NCBI RefSeq assembly: GCF_000708755.2
Contig: NZ_JGVU02000002.1
Span: 930,001 to 994,000 of the forward strand
Source: Metabacillus indicus LMG 22858
Lineage (GTDB): Bacteria > Bacillota > Bacilli > Bacillales > Bacillaceae
Reading direction: 5' to 3'
Length of the DNA stretch: 64,000 nucleotides
The stretch's first letter is position 1; each line of letters begins with the position of its first letter. Below are positions 17,177 to 26,070 of this stretch, piece by piece. The notes beneath the pieces were generated by a model, which ran no database searches, was not told the origin of the DNA, and saw only the letters and a list, made by a program, of their open reading frames with translations. Both the position numbers and the translations under genes were made by a program.

Positions 17177-17190
17177 AGTATAACACGGAC
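17177..17190 (-). promoter_or_regulatory. Extended -10 promoter of dnaD
   Basis: Minus-strand TGTTATACT fits an extended -10 element (TG-N-TATACT), placed about 23 bases before the dnaD start. No good -35 is seen at 17 bases. Independent transcription is expected because asnS is terminated upstream. Confidence 0.4.
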
Positions 17191-17280
17191 TGTCTGTAAA
17201 ACGGCGATGGTCTTTTAAACCAATTTCCAGACAGGAATGAAAGGAAAGAGCAGCTGCAAAGCGCCGGATTAAATATTGAC

Positions 17281-17318
17281 AGGAAAACAAAACATGAGCC
17301 TCTATAGAGACTCATGTT
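17281..17318 (-). terminator. asnS terminator
   Basis: Minus strand ATGAG-CTCTATAGAG-CTCAT hairpin (one mismatch) followed by GTTTTGTTTT, directly downstream of asnS. Confidence 0.8.
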
Positions 17319-17333
17319 CGCCCGTTTTGCTGA

Positions 17334-18626
17334 TTAAGGATAAAGTCTGTTTAACAGACGAGGGAACGGAATCGTTTCACGTACATGCTCAACTCCGCTG
17401 ATCCACGCTACTGTTCGCTCAAGCCCAAGGCCGAAACCTGAGTGAGGCACTGACCCGAATTCACGGAGCTGCAGGTACCACTGATACGCTTCTGGTGAAA
17501 GGTCATGTTTTTCAATACGCTGTTTCAGCAGCTCATGATCATGGATGCGCTGTGATCCTCCGATGATCTCGCCGTATCCTTCAGGTGCAATCAGGTCTGC
17601 ACAAAGGACAACGTCATCGCGGTCCGGAGCAGGCTGCATGTAGAACGGTTTAATGCCTGTCGGGTAGTGTGTAATGAATACCGGCTTATCAAAGCTTTCA
17701 GCAATGGCCGTTTCATGCGGCGCGCCGAAATCATCACCCCACTTGATATCGTCAAAACCTTTTTCGTTCAGGAATTTGATGGCATCGTCGTATGAAATGC
17801 GCGGGAACGGTGCTTTGATTTGCTGAAGCTTTTCTGTATCGCGGCCAAGAACCGTCAGTTCAAGACTGCAGTTTTCAAGGACACTTTGAACAACGTATGA
17901 CACGTAATTTTCCTGAACCACAAGGTTGTCTTCAAAATCATAGAATGCCATTTCAGGCTCAATCATCCAGAATTCAATCAGATGGCGTCTTGTTTTTGAT
18001 TTTTCGGCGCGGAATGTAGGTCCAAAAGAGAACACTTTTCCAAGAGCCATTGCAGCTGCTTCCATATACAGCTGACCGCTTTGTGAAAGGTAGGCATCTT
18101 CATCAAAGTATTTTGTTGCAAACAGCTCTGATGTACCCTCTGGCGCGCTGCCCGTAAGGATCGGAGGATCTACTTTTGTAAATCCTTCTTTGTTGAAAAA
18201 TTCATAAGTTGCACGGATAATTTCGTTTCTGATTTTCATCACAGCATGCTGGCGTTTAGATCTCAGCCATAAATGGCGGTGGTCCATCAGGAACTCTGTC
18301 CCGTGTTCTTTAGGTGTGATAGGATAATTAACAGATTCATGAATGACTTCAATGCCTGTTACCCCAAGTTCATAACCGAACGGAGAACGCTCGTCCACCC
18401 GCACAACGCCTGTTACAAAAATGGATGATTCCTGTGTGATTGATTTAGCTGTCTGGAAAACAGCCTCGTCGACTTCTGCCTTTACGACAACGCCCTGAAT
18501 AAAACCAGTGCCGTCACGCAGCTGCAGAAAAGCAATTTTACCGCTTGAACGCTTATTGGCGATCCATGCGCCAATTGTTACTTCTTTATCTACAAATTTG
18601 CTTACTTCTTTAATCGTTGTTTTCAC
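17334..18626 (-). CDS. asnS: Asparaginyl-tRNA synthetase
   Basis: Class IIb synthetase charging tRNA-Asn. An N-terminal OB-fold anticodon domain ([24 protein letters not shown]) is followed by the catalytic core with motif 2 ([19 protein letters not shown]) and motif 3 ([13 protein letters not shown]). The GTG at 18626 ([12 protein letters not shown]) follows GGAGGG by 7 bases and matches the B. subtilis start; the apparent TTG start at 18641 overlaps that binding site. 430 residues. No T-box fits in the ~75-base leader. Downstream of aspB, whose product makes aspartate. Confidence 0.95.
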   Translation of the reverse strand: MKTTIKEVSKFVDKEVTIGAWIANKRSSGKIAFLQLRDGTGFIQGVVVKAEVDEAVFQTAKSITQESSIFVTGVVRVDERSPFGYELGVTGIEVIHESVNYPITPKEHGTEFLMDHRHLWLRSKRQHAVMKIRNEIIRATYEFFNKEGFTKVDPPILTGSAPEGTSELFATKYFDEDAYLSQSGQLYMEAAAMALGKVFSFGPTFRAEKSKTRRHLIEFWMIEPEMAFYDFEDNLVVQENYVSYVVQSVLENCSLELTVLGRDTEKLQQIKAPFPRISYDDAIKFLNEKGFDDIKWGDDFGAPHETAIAESFDKPVFITHYPTGIKPFYMQPAPDRDDVVLCADLIAPEGYGEIIGGSQRIHDHELLKQRIEKHDLSPEAYQWYLQLREFGSVPHSGFGLGLERTVAWISGVEHVRETIPFPRLLNRLYP

Positions 18627-18676
18627 GTTATGTCCCTCCAAAAAAACCGCAGATCAAAATATATGTACATGCATCT

Positions 18677-18705
18677 ATTATACCTTATGGCATCTCCAAA
18701 CAAAA
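18677..18705 (-). promoter_or_regulatory. Putative asnS promoter
   Basis: Perfect -10 TATAAT on the minus strand (18677-18682) with a weak -35 TTTTGT 17 bases upstream that overlaps the U-run of the aspB terminator. Confidence 0.5.
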
Positions 18706-18737
18706 GAGCGGACCGTCAATTGACGGCCCATCTTTTA
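18701..18737 (-). terminator. aspB terminator
   Basis: Minus strand GGGCCGTCAA/TTGACGGTCC stem followed by GCTCTTTTG; it overlaps the aspB stop codon. Confidence 0.75.
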
Positions 18738-19922
18738 GTGTGAACTGTTTTCTTTTACAAACCGTTCGATTCTCTCAAGTGCTGCTTCAATGACGTCAAG
18801 AGATGTCGCATATGAAAGTCTTACATTGTCCGGAGAGCCGAAGCCTGATCCTGGAACAATGGCAACTTTTTCTTTTTCAAGCAGCGCTTCTACGAATTCA
18901 TCCACTGATGCAAAGCCTGTCATTTCAGCTGCCTGCTTTGCATTCGGGAATAGATAGAAAGCACCTTGAGGCTTCAGGCATGAAATACCCGGAATGGCAA
19001 CGAGTTTATCATAGATAATGTTCAGTCTCTCTTCAAACGCCTTCCGCATCTCTTCAACAGGCTCCTGCGATCCCGCGTATGCAGCAATCGAGGCATATTG
19101 AGCAATGGAGGTCGGGTTAGAGGTGCTGTGGCTCGCAAGATTTGTCATCGCTTTGATGATTTGTTCATTGCCTGCTGCATACCCGATTCTCCATCCTGTC
19201 ATGGAATGCGATTTGGAAACACCGTTGATGATGATTGTCTGATTTTTAAGCTCTTCTGACAATTCAGCGATTGAAACATACTTATGAGTTCCATAGATGA
19301 GTTTCTCATAAATTTCATCGGAAACAATCAGAACATCATGCTCCAGGCAAATTTGGCCTAGCGCTTCAAGTTCTTCCTTCGTATAGAGCATCCCCGTCGG
19401 ATTGCTCGGAGAGTTAATGATGACAGCTTTTGTTTTCTCAGTAATTGCTTCTTTCAGCTGTTCAGGAGTTAATTTAAATTGATTCTCTTCAGATGCTTCT
19501 ACATAAACCGGCACTCCGTCTGCAAGTTTAACCTGCTCAGGATAGCTTACCCAGTATGGTGCAGGGATGATGACTTCATCACCTTCATTTAAAAGAACCT
19601 GAAACAGGGTATACAGGGCATGCTTTGCGCCGCTGCACACAATCACTTCTCCCAGTTTATAGGCAATTCCCTGGTCACGTTCAAACTTGCTGATGATTTC
19701 TTTTTTCAGCTCAGCCAGGCCGCCTGCAGGTGTATACTTTGTCTGGCCGGCATTCATTGCGTTTACGGCAGCGTCCATAATGTGCTGCGGCGTATTAAAA
19801 TCAGGCTCGCCTGCACCGAGGCCAATCACGTCATGTCCTGCAGCTTTAAGTTCTTTTGCTTTTGCAGTAATGGCCAATGTGGTTGATGGTGTTAATGCAG
19901 ATACTCTGTCAGCTAGTTTCAT
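18735..19922 (-). CDS. aspB: Aspartate aminotransferase (class I PLP)
   Basis: Interconverts oxaloacetate/glutamate and aspartate/2-oxoglutarate. PLP fold type I: NSPSNPTGMLY (substrate-binding Asn), VSDEIYEKLIYG (PLP Asp/Tyr), and NGVSKSHSMTGWRIGY with the Schiff-base lysine. 395 residues. An upstream frame to 20018 lies inside the ypmB gap; the ATG at 19922 (MKLADRV) has AGGGGG before it. Third gene of ypmA-ypmB-aspB. Confidence 0.95.
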   Translation of the reverse strand: MKLADRVSALTPSTTLAITAKAKELKAAGHDVIGLGAGEPDFNTPQHIMDAAVNAMNAGQTKYTPAGGLAELKKEIISKFERDQGIAYKLGEVIVCSGAKHALYTLFQVLLNEGDEVIIPAPYWVSYPEQVKLADGVPVYVEASEENQFKLTPEQLKEAITEKTKAVIINSPSNPTGMLYTKEELEALGQICLEHDVLIVSDEIYEKLIYGTHKYVSIAELSEELKNQTIIINGVSKSHSMTGWRIGYAAGNEQIIKAMTNLASHSTSNPTSIAQYASIAAYAGSQEPVEEMRKAFEERLNIIYDKLVAIPGISCLKPQGAFYLFPNAKQAAEMTGFASVDEFVEALLEKEKVAIVPGSGFGSPDNVRLSYATSLDVIEAALERIERFVKENSSH

Positions 19923-19935
19923 GACTATAGTCCCC

Positions 19936-20427
19936 CTATTTCCTGATGGCAATATGTTTTCTGATTTCTCCGTCTGTAAATTGGACGAGATCATATGTAT
20001 ACCTGTTCTGATCATCAATATATTTCACTTCCCAGACAGGAACGCTGCCCTCCATGCCAAGCTGCACACTAATCAGCTTTTGCGGGTTTTGTTCCGATCT
20101 GACAGCTTCAAGTGCTTCCTTTTCTGAAATGCCGTCTGACACAAGCTTCAGTACAGGCTTTTTCTTTTTGTCTGAAGGAACAAATACATACACGGGCTTC
20201 CCGCTGTCATCAGATCCTGTAATGACGATGTATTGTTCCAGGCCGTTAAAGGTTTCAGCACTCTCTGCCTTTTTCAGCTCCGTTTCTTGTTCGGCTCTCT
20301 GAATGGCTTCCGTGTGGCCATCCTTCTTTTGAGCCATAGCCGTGTTGTAGACATTCATAAAAACAGCCGCGGCAATAAGCAGCAGAATTCCTGCAGAAAT
20401 GGATGCAATCGTTATTTTTCTCCCCAT
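19936..20427 (-). CDS. ypmB: YpmB, membrane-anchored PepSY-like protein (DUF5590)
   Basis: 163 residues. One N-terminal membrane helix (ITIASISAGILLLIAAAVFM) anchors an extracellular domain with two PepSY-like alpha/beta units, seen in ISEKEALEAVRSEQNPQKLI and the strand VPVWEVKYID. Known in B. subtilis as ypmB, function unknown. AAGGA precedes the ATG. Sits between ypmA and aspB. Confidence 0.88.
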   Translation of the reverse strand: MGRKITIASISAGILLLIAAAVFMNVYNTAMAQKKDGHTEAIQRAEQETELKKAESAETFNGLEQYIVITGSDDSGKPVYVFVPSDKKKKPVLKLVSDGISEKEALEAVRSEQNPQKLISVQLGMEGSVPVWEVKYIDDQNRYTYDLVQFTDGEIRKHIAIRK

Positions 20428-20439
20428 TGTTTCAAATCC

Positions 20440-20610
20440 TTACGTTCTGTATATCGTGAAAACAGCTTTATTTTTGTCTTCCTGATCAAGAGCGAGCCCA
20501 AACATCAGATTTTCTCTTTTCAGCGTACGGTTCAGCCCGTCGACAATTTTATAGAGATCATCCGAATGCTCCACGGTCACAGTAGACAGAATTTCAATCT
20601 TACTTTCCAT
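20440..20610 (-). CDS. ypmA: YpmA family protein
   Basis: 56 residues starting MESKIEILSTVTVEHSDDLY and ending DQEDKNKAVFTIYRT, matching the small conserved YpmA family found between dinG and ypmB. GGAGG with good spacing precedes the ATG. Function unknown. First gene of the operon, directly under the promoter at 20711-20740. Confidence 0.88.
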   Translation of the reverse strand: MESKIEILSTVTVEHSDDLYKIVDGLNRTLKRENLMFGLALDQEDKNKAVFTIYRT

Positions 20611-20710
20611 GGTCTATACCTCCAGTGCAAAAACAAAAATTGTAACTTATATCACAGCCGCAAACGGCCACAATAAAAGTACAGACAACGACATGTTGTT
20701 TTATGTACCC

Positions 20711-20740
20711 ATTATAACAGCATCATGATGATTTAGTGAA
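20711..20740 (-). promoter_or_regulatory. Promoter of ypmA-ypmB-aspB
   Basis: Minus strand TTCACT (20735-20740), 18 bases, then TGT-TATAAT, an extended perfect -10 (20711-20716). It lies about 100 bases before ypmA. Confidence 0.6.
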
Positions 20741-20767
20741 AATAAATTTTCTCCTACCCACACCATT

Positions 20768-20794
20768 GCCTGTGCGCTCACACAGGCTTTTTTT
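20768..20794 (+). terminator. Plus-strand terminator hairpin at the dinG 3' end
   Basis: GCCTGTG-CGCTCA-CACAGGC followed by seven T on the plus strand, i.e. opposite to dinG. On the dinG strand the stem is not followed by U. There is no plus-strand gene upstream. Confidence 0.55.
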
Positions 20795-23597
20795 ACGTTC
20801 TGCTGCTTTTCCAGTCTGCGATTTTTTTGTGCAGACAGGCCATTGGTTCAACCGAGACTTCAATATCAGGGAGTGAATCAATGAAATGTCTTCCATACTT
20901 GGCTTCAATGATTCTTTTGTCAAAGACAAACAGGAGGCCTTTGTCGTTTTCTGTACGGATGAGGCGCCCAAATCCCTGTTTGAATTTCAGAACTGCTTCA
21001 GGAAGCGAATAATGGTAAAAGGCATTCTTTCCTTCTTTCGTCAGCTCTTCGCATTTGGCTGCTGTCCTGGGATCATCCGGCGGAGAAAACGGCAGCCTGA
21101 CAATCACAAGCGTTGTCAGTTCATCGCCTGGAAAGTCCATTCCTTCCCAGAACGTGCTTGTTCCAAGAAGAATAGCTTTTTCAAACTGACGGAAGTTTTT
21201 AGTCAGCTTAGTGATGCTTCCGCCGCCCTGCCCCATGATGACAAAATCATCCAGGCTCTGATCATTTTTAAGCAGCTGCTGCGTTTTTTTAAGCATATCA
21301 TAGGCATTGAATAAGATAAGGAGCTTTCCTGACGCCGCTTTGGCTATTTCAGAAACCCTGCCAGCGATTGCTTCCGTATACTCATCAAGCGTAACATGCT
21401 GGACAGACGGGAAATCTGATGGAATCATCAGCATTGCCTGCTTCTTATAATCAAAGGGTGAGTCAATTTCGTGGACCGACGGATAGAAATCGCTTAGCCC
21501 AAGCTCAGAAATCATATAATCAAAAGTCCCGTTTACAGTGAGAGTGGCCGATGTAAGAACAGCGCTCTTCATACTCGCGAAAAATCCGTCAGCCAGCTGA
21601 TCAGAAACAGAAACAGGCTGTGAATACACACTTACCGCATTTCTCGCTCCCCTGGATTCTATCTCAATCCACTTCACTTCTCCCGGACTGTCTTTAAAGA
21701 ATAGGGAATCAAGGCTGTCATATGCGGCCTTAAATCGGTCCATCACTTCCCAATATTCATAAAGATCGAACGATTCTTCTGCTTCTTCCAGTCTGCTGAA
21801 GACACCCTTCTGTTTATTCATGATGGAAATCATATCATGGAGCTGAAATTTCACTCTGGCTGCAAGCTCTAAAATGGCCAGCCATTTTCTGCTTTTTTTC
21901 TCATCATGACTGAAGCGGCAGGCAATCTTGTTAGATGAAGAGTCCTTTTGGTTCTGCAGCACATAGCTGTGAAGGGTTGTAAACAGGAGCTGATTGTCTT
22001 CAGCAAGCTGCTTTAGAATTGTATCGATTTGAAGAAATGGTTCACTCCATTTCTTTTTGCTGAAAAGCTGCTGCGTTTTGCGGAGCAGACCGTCTGTATA
22101 CAGGTTGCCCAGCTGATTTGTCAGGGCTTGGAGCGTCAGGTAATGAATTCTTTTCCCTAAATGCTCACTTGCTGTCCGCTCAAAATGATGCGCCTCATCA
22201 ATGACGACTTCCTCGATGCCTTCAAGCATGTCTGAGGAAGAAGATACGGCTGAGAGCAAAAGCGAATGATTCGTCATGATCACATCAGCCTGATTTGCCC
22301 GCTTATAGGCTCTCGTATAGAAACAGCGTTCCTTCCAAGGATTGGAGGGAGAACCCGACAGCTTCGGATCGTAGTGGAGCCTTTGCCACAGGAGTTTCCC
22401 GCCAGAAGGCAGATTGAGTTCATCCACATCTCCTGTTTCGGTCTCCGTCAGCCAGATAAGCAGCTGCGCTTTCGTCAAAAGATTATCATAATTCATATCT
22501 TCTTCATGGAGGTACTTTTCAAATTTCCTTAAGCAAAGGTAATGAGATTTCCCTTTAAGAACAGCCATTGAAAACGGCAGCCCTGCTGCCTGTTTTAGAA
22601 GCGGATATTCTTTTTCCATCACCTGCTGCTGAAGGGCTGTCGTATATGTGCTGATGAGCACCCTCTTCTTTTCAGTCATAGCATAATAGACAGCGGGAAC
22701 AAGATACCCCAGTGTTTTCCCCGTCCCTGTCCCTGCTTCGATCAGACTGTGCTGATGGCTTGAAAAAGACTGATAAACCGATTTCATCATGTTTACCTGT
22801 TCACTGCGCTTTTCGTATTGCACAAAGTGGGCTGCGACAGAACCATTTTCATTCATCAGTTTCTCTGCAAAGGCATTGAAAGGAAGTTTTTCAGTTCCGG
22901 ACTGATCCGGATTCTCATTGGTATCGTCTGTTTTTCTGACAGCAACCGACCGGTACACCTCGATATCCTTAGTCTCTTTCAGCCTCAGCTCACTCATTGT
23001 TTCAAGCTCCTCAAGCATTTCCTCGGCATCGCTGATAAACGAAGCTGATAATCTTTTGAGGGAATGAAGAGTAACAGCCGGCAAGCTTGAAAGCCTTGAG
23101 AGAATATGAATAAGCAGTTCTCCCGTCACTTCCGCATCGCTGTCCGCCCTGTGCGGATTCTTGTGCTGGATTCCAAGGTCTCTGCACAGCTCGGAAAGCT
23201 TGTAGCTGTCAGCACTCGGATAAACAATCCGGGAAAGCTCAACTGTATCTAAAATCGGCCCTGTAAACATTTGAATTCCGCACCGGTTCAATTCCTCCTG
23301 AATGAAAGAAAGGTCAAAATGAACATTATGGGCAACAAAATAAGCATCGTTCAAAAGCGATGACACTTTATCTGCAATCTCTTTAAATGCAGGAGCATGT
23401 TCCACCATTTCTGTCGTAATGCCTGTCAGCTGTTCAATAAAAGAGGGAATCTTTTTCTTCGGATTCACAAAGCTTGAGAAGCGGTCAATGATCTTTCCTT
23501 CTTCAATGACAACAGCCGCAAGCTGTATAATCCGGTCTCCCTTTTTCGGAGAATTACCTGTTGTTTCCACGTCAACTACAACAAATCTTTGTTTCAT
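20793..23597 (-). CDS. dinG: DinG-family helicase with N-terminal DEDDh exonuclease
   Basis: 934 residues, the size typical of the Firmicutes type. The N-terminal ~170 residues form a DnaQ-like 3'-5' exonuclease: VVDVETTG (Exo I), AHNVHFDLSFI (Exo II), HRADSDAEVTG (Exo III His/Asp). The XPD/DinG-like helicase follows with EAGTGTGKTLGY (Walker A), VIDEAHH (DEAH box) and QGFGRLIRT (motif VI). As in other Gram-positive DinG proteins, the FeS-cluster cysteine set is not evident. Likely acts on damaged or structured DNA. GAGGTG precedes the ATG. Confidence 0.93.
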   Translation of the reverse strand: MKQRFVVVDVETTGNSPKKGDRIIQLAAVVIEEGKIIDRFSSFVNPKKKIPSFIEQLTGITTEMVEHAPAFKEIADKVSSLLNDAYFVAHNVHFDLSFIQEELNRCGIQMFTGPILDTVELSRIVYPSADSYKLSELCRDLGIQHKNPHRADSDAEVTGELLIHILSRLSSLPAVTLHSLKRLSASFISDAEEMLEELETMSELRLKETKDIEVYRSVAVRKTDDTNENPDQSGTEKLPFNAFAEKLMNENGSVAAHFVQYEKRSEQVNMMKSVYQSFSSHQHSLIEAGTGTGKTLGYLVPAVYYAMTEKKRVLISTYTTALQQQVMEKEYPLLKQAAGLPFSMAVLKGKSHYLCLRKFEKYLHEEDMNYDNLLTKAQLLIWLTETETGDVDELNLPSGGKLLWQRLHYDPKLSGSPSNPWKERCFYTRAYKRANQADVIMTNHSLLLSAVSSSSDMLEGIEEVVIDEAHHFERTASEHLGKRIHYLTLQALTNQLGNLYTDGLLRKTQQLFSKKKWSEPFLQIDTILKQLAEDNQLLFTTLHSYVLQNQKDSSSNKIACRFSHDEKKSRKWLAILELAARVKFQLHDMISIMNKQKGVFSRLEEAEESFDLYEYWEVMDRFKAAYDSLDSLFFKDSPGEVKWIEIESRGARNAVSVYSQPVSVSDQLADGFFASMKSAVLTSATLTVNGTFDYMISELGLSDFYPSVHEIDSPFDYKKQAMLMIPSDFPSVQHVTLDEYTEAIAGRVSEIAKAASGKLLILFNAYDMLKKTQQLLKNDQSLDDFVIMGQGGGSITKLTKNFRQFEKAILLGTSTFWEGMDFPGDELTTLVIVRLPFSPPDDPRTAAKCEELTKEGKNAFYHYSLPEAVLKFKQGFGRLIRTENDKGLLFVFDKRIIEAKYGRHFIDSLPDIEVSVEPMACLHKKIADWKSSRT

Positions 23598-23679
23598 CTT
23601 TGCTACACCTCAATTAACCAGGGCTTATAAAAGCCCCATCCAAAAAACCAATATCGTTATTTTACCACTTATAATGCAA

Positions 23680-23712
23680 AATCCCCCAAGATTTTGGGGG
23701 ATTTTTTTGAAA
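23680..23712. terminator. Terminator between panD and dinG
   Basis: aaaatccccca / tgggggatttt stem; T7 on the plus strand and TTTTGC on the minus strand. It ends the panBCD transcript before dinG. Confidence 0.8.
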
Positions 23713-23729
23713 TCGGTGCTATTTATCCA

Positions 23730-24113
23730 TTACATAATGGTTGAGGCCGGCTCCTGGCCCAGCATCTCCACGATTTCATTGTTTTCATTCATGATGGCAA
23801 CCTTCGGCTTATGTGCGCGGACTTCTTCTTCTGACATCATGGCATACGTTAAAATAATGACAACATCACCTTCTTGAACAAGTCTCGCTGCAGCGCCGTT
23901 CAGGCAAACTGTGCCTGAACCTCTTTCCCCGGGTATAATGTAAGTTTCAAAGCGGGCTCCATTATTGTTATTCACAATCTGGACTTTCTCATTTGGAAGC
24001 ATATCCACTGCATCAAGTATATCTTCATCGATCGTAATGCTGCCTACATAGTTCAAATTAGCTTCTGTCACCCTTGCACGGTGTATTTTACCCTTCATCA
24101 TGGTGCGGAACAT
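23730..24113 (-). CDS. panD: Aspartate 1-decarboxylase proenzyme
   Basis: Makes beta-alanine from aspartate for pantothenate. Self-cleaves between Gly24 and Ser25 (NYVGSITID) to form the pyruvoyl group. Further family signatures are [15 protein letters not shown] and [14 protein letters not shown]. 127 residues, full length. AGGAGGAGAT precedes the ATG. Last gene of panB-panC-panD. Confidence 0.96.
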   Translation of the reverse strand: MFRTMMKGKIHRARVTEANLNYVGSITIDEDILDAVDMLPNEKVQIVNNNNGARFETYIIPGERGSGTVCLNGAAARLVQEGDVVIILTYAMMSEEEVRAHKPKVAIMNENNEIVEMLGQEPASTIM

Positions 24114-24137
24114 CCCTATCTCCTCCTGTATCTTTCT

Positions 24138-24980
24138 CTATAGCTGTAACGTAATATTATCGATTAATCTTGCCTTGCTGAATTTGACCGCTGCTGCAAG
24201 AATGATGGTTCCTTTAGCTTCCTTCAAAGGCTGCAGGTCCGGATAGGTGTAAACCTCGACATAGTCAATTTCGCCGTCTGTTCTGTCTTCAATCCTCTTT
24301 TTCACAAAATCAGCAGCTTGTTCCGGAGAATGGCCTGAAGCAAGCAGCCCGGCACCTTCATTCAAGGCTTTATACAGTTCAGGCGCCTGTTCTCTTTCTT
24401 CTTCAAGCAAATAGACATTTCGGGAACTCTTGGCTAGTCCGTCAAGTTCTCTGACCGTTTCAACCGGTACAAGCTCAACAGGGAAATGAAAATCTTCAAT
24501 CAGTCCGCTGATCACCGCAACCTGCTGAGCATCCTTCATTCCAAAATAGGCCCTGTCCGGCTGAACAAGATGAAAAAGCTTCGTCAGGACAGCTGCTACA
24601 CCGTCAAAATGCCCGGGTCTGGATTTTCCGCATAAAACATTCGTGCGCTTCACTGCTTTCATGGAAATGGACGGTTCATGAGGGTACATTTCGTCTGTAG
24701 AGGGAGCAAACAAATAGTCTGCGCCCTCTTCCTTTGTCAATATTGCATCCCGCTCCAAGTTGCGGGGATACGAATCAAAATCCTCATTTTCACCAAACTG
24801 GAGAGGATTGACAAAAATGCTGACAACAAGCAGATCGTTTTCTTCCCTTGCTTTTTTCATCAGACTTAAGTGGCCCTCGTGAAGATAGCCCATCGTTGGA
24901 ACGAAGCCAATGGTACGGTTTTCTTTTTTATGATTTTTGATAATCTGCTTTAGTTCCTTTATGGTTGTGACAGTTTTCAT
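24138..24980 (-). CDS. panC: Pantothenate synthetase (pantoate-beta-alanine ligase)
   Basis: ATP-dependent ligase joining pantoate and beta-alanine. HIGH-type motif in [13 protein letters not shown], the [17 protein letters not shown] segment, and the KMSKS-like [11 protein letters not shown]. 280 residues. Its ATG overlaps the panB stop (ATGA), showing coupling. Confidence 0.96.
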   Translation of the reverse strand: MKTVTTIKELKQIIKNHKKENRTIGFVPTMGYLHEGHLSLMKKAREENDLLVVSIFVNPLQFGENEDFDSYPRNLERDAILTKEEGADYLFAPSTDEMYPHEPSISMKAVKRTNVLCGKSRPGHFDGVAAVLTKLFHLVQPDRAYFGMKDAQQVAVISGLIEDFHFPVELVPVETVRELDGLAKSSRNVYLLEEEREQAPELYKALNEGAGLLASGHSPEQAADFVKKRIEDRTDGEIDYVEVYTYPDLQPLKEAKGTIILAAAVKFSKARLIDNITLQL

Positions 24981-25819
24981 TTTGCAGCAGTACCCCCGTA
25001 CAACGCCTGTAGTTCTTCGTCTTTCATCGTGAATGTATGTTTTTCTTCAGGAAATTCTCTCTTTTTCACTTCCTGCACATAAGCAGTCAGAGCGGACTTC
25101 ATCCCGCTGCCGGCATTTGTGTACTGTTTGACAAACTTTGGCACACGGTCAACGCCGTAGCCAAGAACATCGTGGTAGACAAGCACCTGTCCGTCTGTTG
25201 AGGCTCCTGCCCCAATTCCAATGACAGGTATGGATAATGTATTTGAAATTTCTGATGCAAGCTGGCGCGGAACACATTCCAGCACAAGCGCAATTGCGCC
25301 CGCTTCCTCGCACTGCTTTGCATCATGCATTAATTTTTTCGCGCTTTCTGCATCTTTTGCCTGAACTTTATATCCCCCAAGCACTCCTACTGACTGCGGT
25401 GTAAGGCCAAGATGGGCCACAACAGGCACCCCCGCACATGTAAGCGCTTCAATATGTTGGAGCACTCCATCCGCCCCTTCAAGCTTTAGAGCATGTGCCC
25501 CGCTTTGCTGCATAATCTCTGCTGCAAATGTTAGAGTCTGTTCTTTTGAGACATGATAGGACATAAACGGCATGTCGGTCACGATAAACGTGGAAGGCGC
25601 CCCTCTTTTAACAGCTTTCGTGTGATGAATCATATCCGCGACTGTAACAGGCACAGTTGAATCGTATCCAAGCACGACCATGCCGAGTGAGTCACCGACT
25701 AAAATCATGTCTACACCTGATTCTTCTGCAAGCCTGGCTGAAGGATAATCGTAAGCTGTGAGCATGACAATCGGTTCATTTTCCTGCTTCATTTTAACAA
25801 AATCAAGTCTCGTTTTCAT
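24977..25819 (-). CDS. panB: 3-methyl-2-oxobutanoate hydroxymethyltransferase
   Basis: First step of pantoate synthesis: transfers a hydroxymethyl group from methylene-THF to 2-oxoisovalerate. TIM barrel with the metal-binding [26 protein letters not shown] and the catalytic Glu in LVLECVP. The ATG at 25819 ([11 protein letters not shown]) has GGGAGGG upstream and replaces the longer frame to 25834. 280 residues. Preceded by a structured leader with a terminator hairpin. Confidence 0.96.
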   Translation of the reverse strand: MKTRLDFVKMKQENEPIVMLTAYDYPSARLAEESGVDMILVGDSLGMVVLGYDSTVPVTVADMIHHTKAVKRGAPSTFIVTDMPFMSYHVSKEQTLTFAAEIMQQSGAHALKLEGADGVLQHIEALTCAGVPVVAHLGLTPQSVGVLGGYKVQAKDAESAKKLMHDAKQCEEAGAIALVLECVPRQLASEISNTLSIPVIGIGAGASTDGQVLVYHDVLGYGVDRVPKFVKQYTNAGSGMKSALTAYVQEVKKREFPEEKHTFTMKDEELQALYGGTAAK

Positions 25820-25874
25820 TTTTTTCCCTCCCATGTGATGCAGAGGAATTTCGTAACCAGCAAATGGCTGACCG

Positions 25875-25903
25875 CAAAAAAACCTTCTCCAATAGGAAGA
25901 AGG
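25875..25903 (-). terminator. Leader terminator (attenuator) upstream of panB
   Basis: Minus strand CCTTCTTC ... GGAGAAGG, an 8-bp stem followed by seven T, lies between the pan promoter and the panB start. Its position makes premature termination likely. Confidence 0.65.
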
Positions 25904-26032
25904 ATTGATGGTGTCATCATATCTGGCTGGATATCCCTCTGTCCCAGTCCGAATTCCGGATCAAGGCAGAACTATTAAAATCTGGTTTTCAATTCCCGCA
26001 GGTGCAATTCCTGAAAAAGGATACTGCCCGCC
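25875..26032 (-). promoter_or_regulatory. Structured panBCD leader, candidate pan RNA motif
   Basis: About 200 bases separate the promoter and panB. The RNA can form two similar hairpins of about 33 bases (complement of 25999-26032 and 25938-25970), the second pairing UCUG...CAGA and AUCCG...CGGA around unpaired bases, followed by the terminator. The pan RNA motif of Firmicutes is known as one or two bulged hairpins upstream of panB. The match is by position and architecture; I could not compare to the published consensus. Confidence 0.55.
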
Positions 26033-26036
26033 TTGA

Positions 26037-26066
26037 ATTATACCAGAAAGTAAAAGGGGATACCAA
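26037..26066 (-). promoter_or_regulatory. Promoter of panBCD
   Basis: Minus strand TTGGTA (26061-26066), 18 bases, TATAAT (26037-26042), directly after the birA stop. Implies a leader of about 210 bases. Confidence 0.65.
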
Positions 26067-26070
26067 GTAT

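Noticed and set aside
18627-18700. T-box riboswitch before asnS
   Set aside because: The leader is under 80 bases and has no T-box sequence or specifier stem; synthetase T-box leaders are about 200 to 300 bases.
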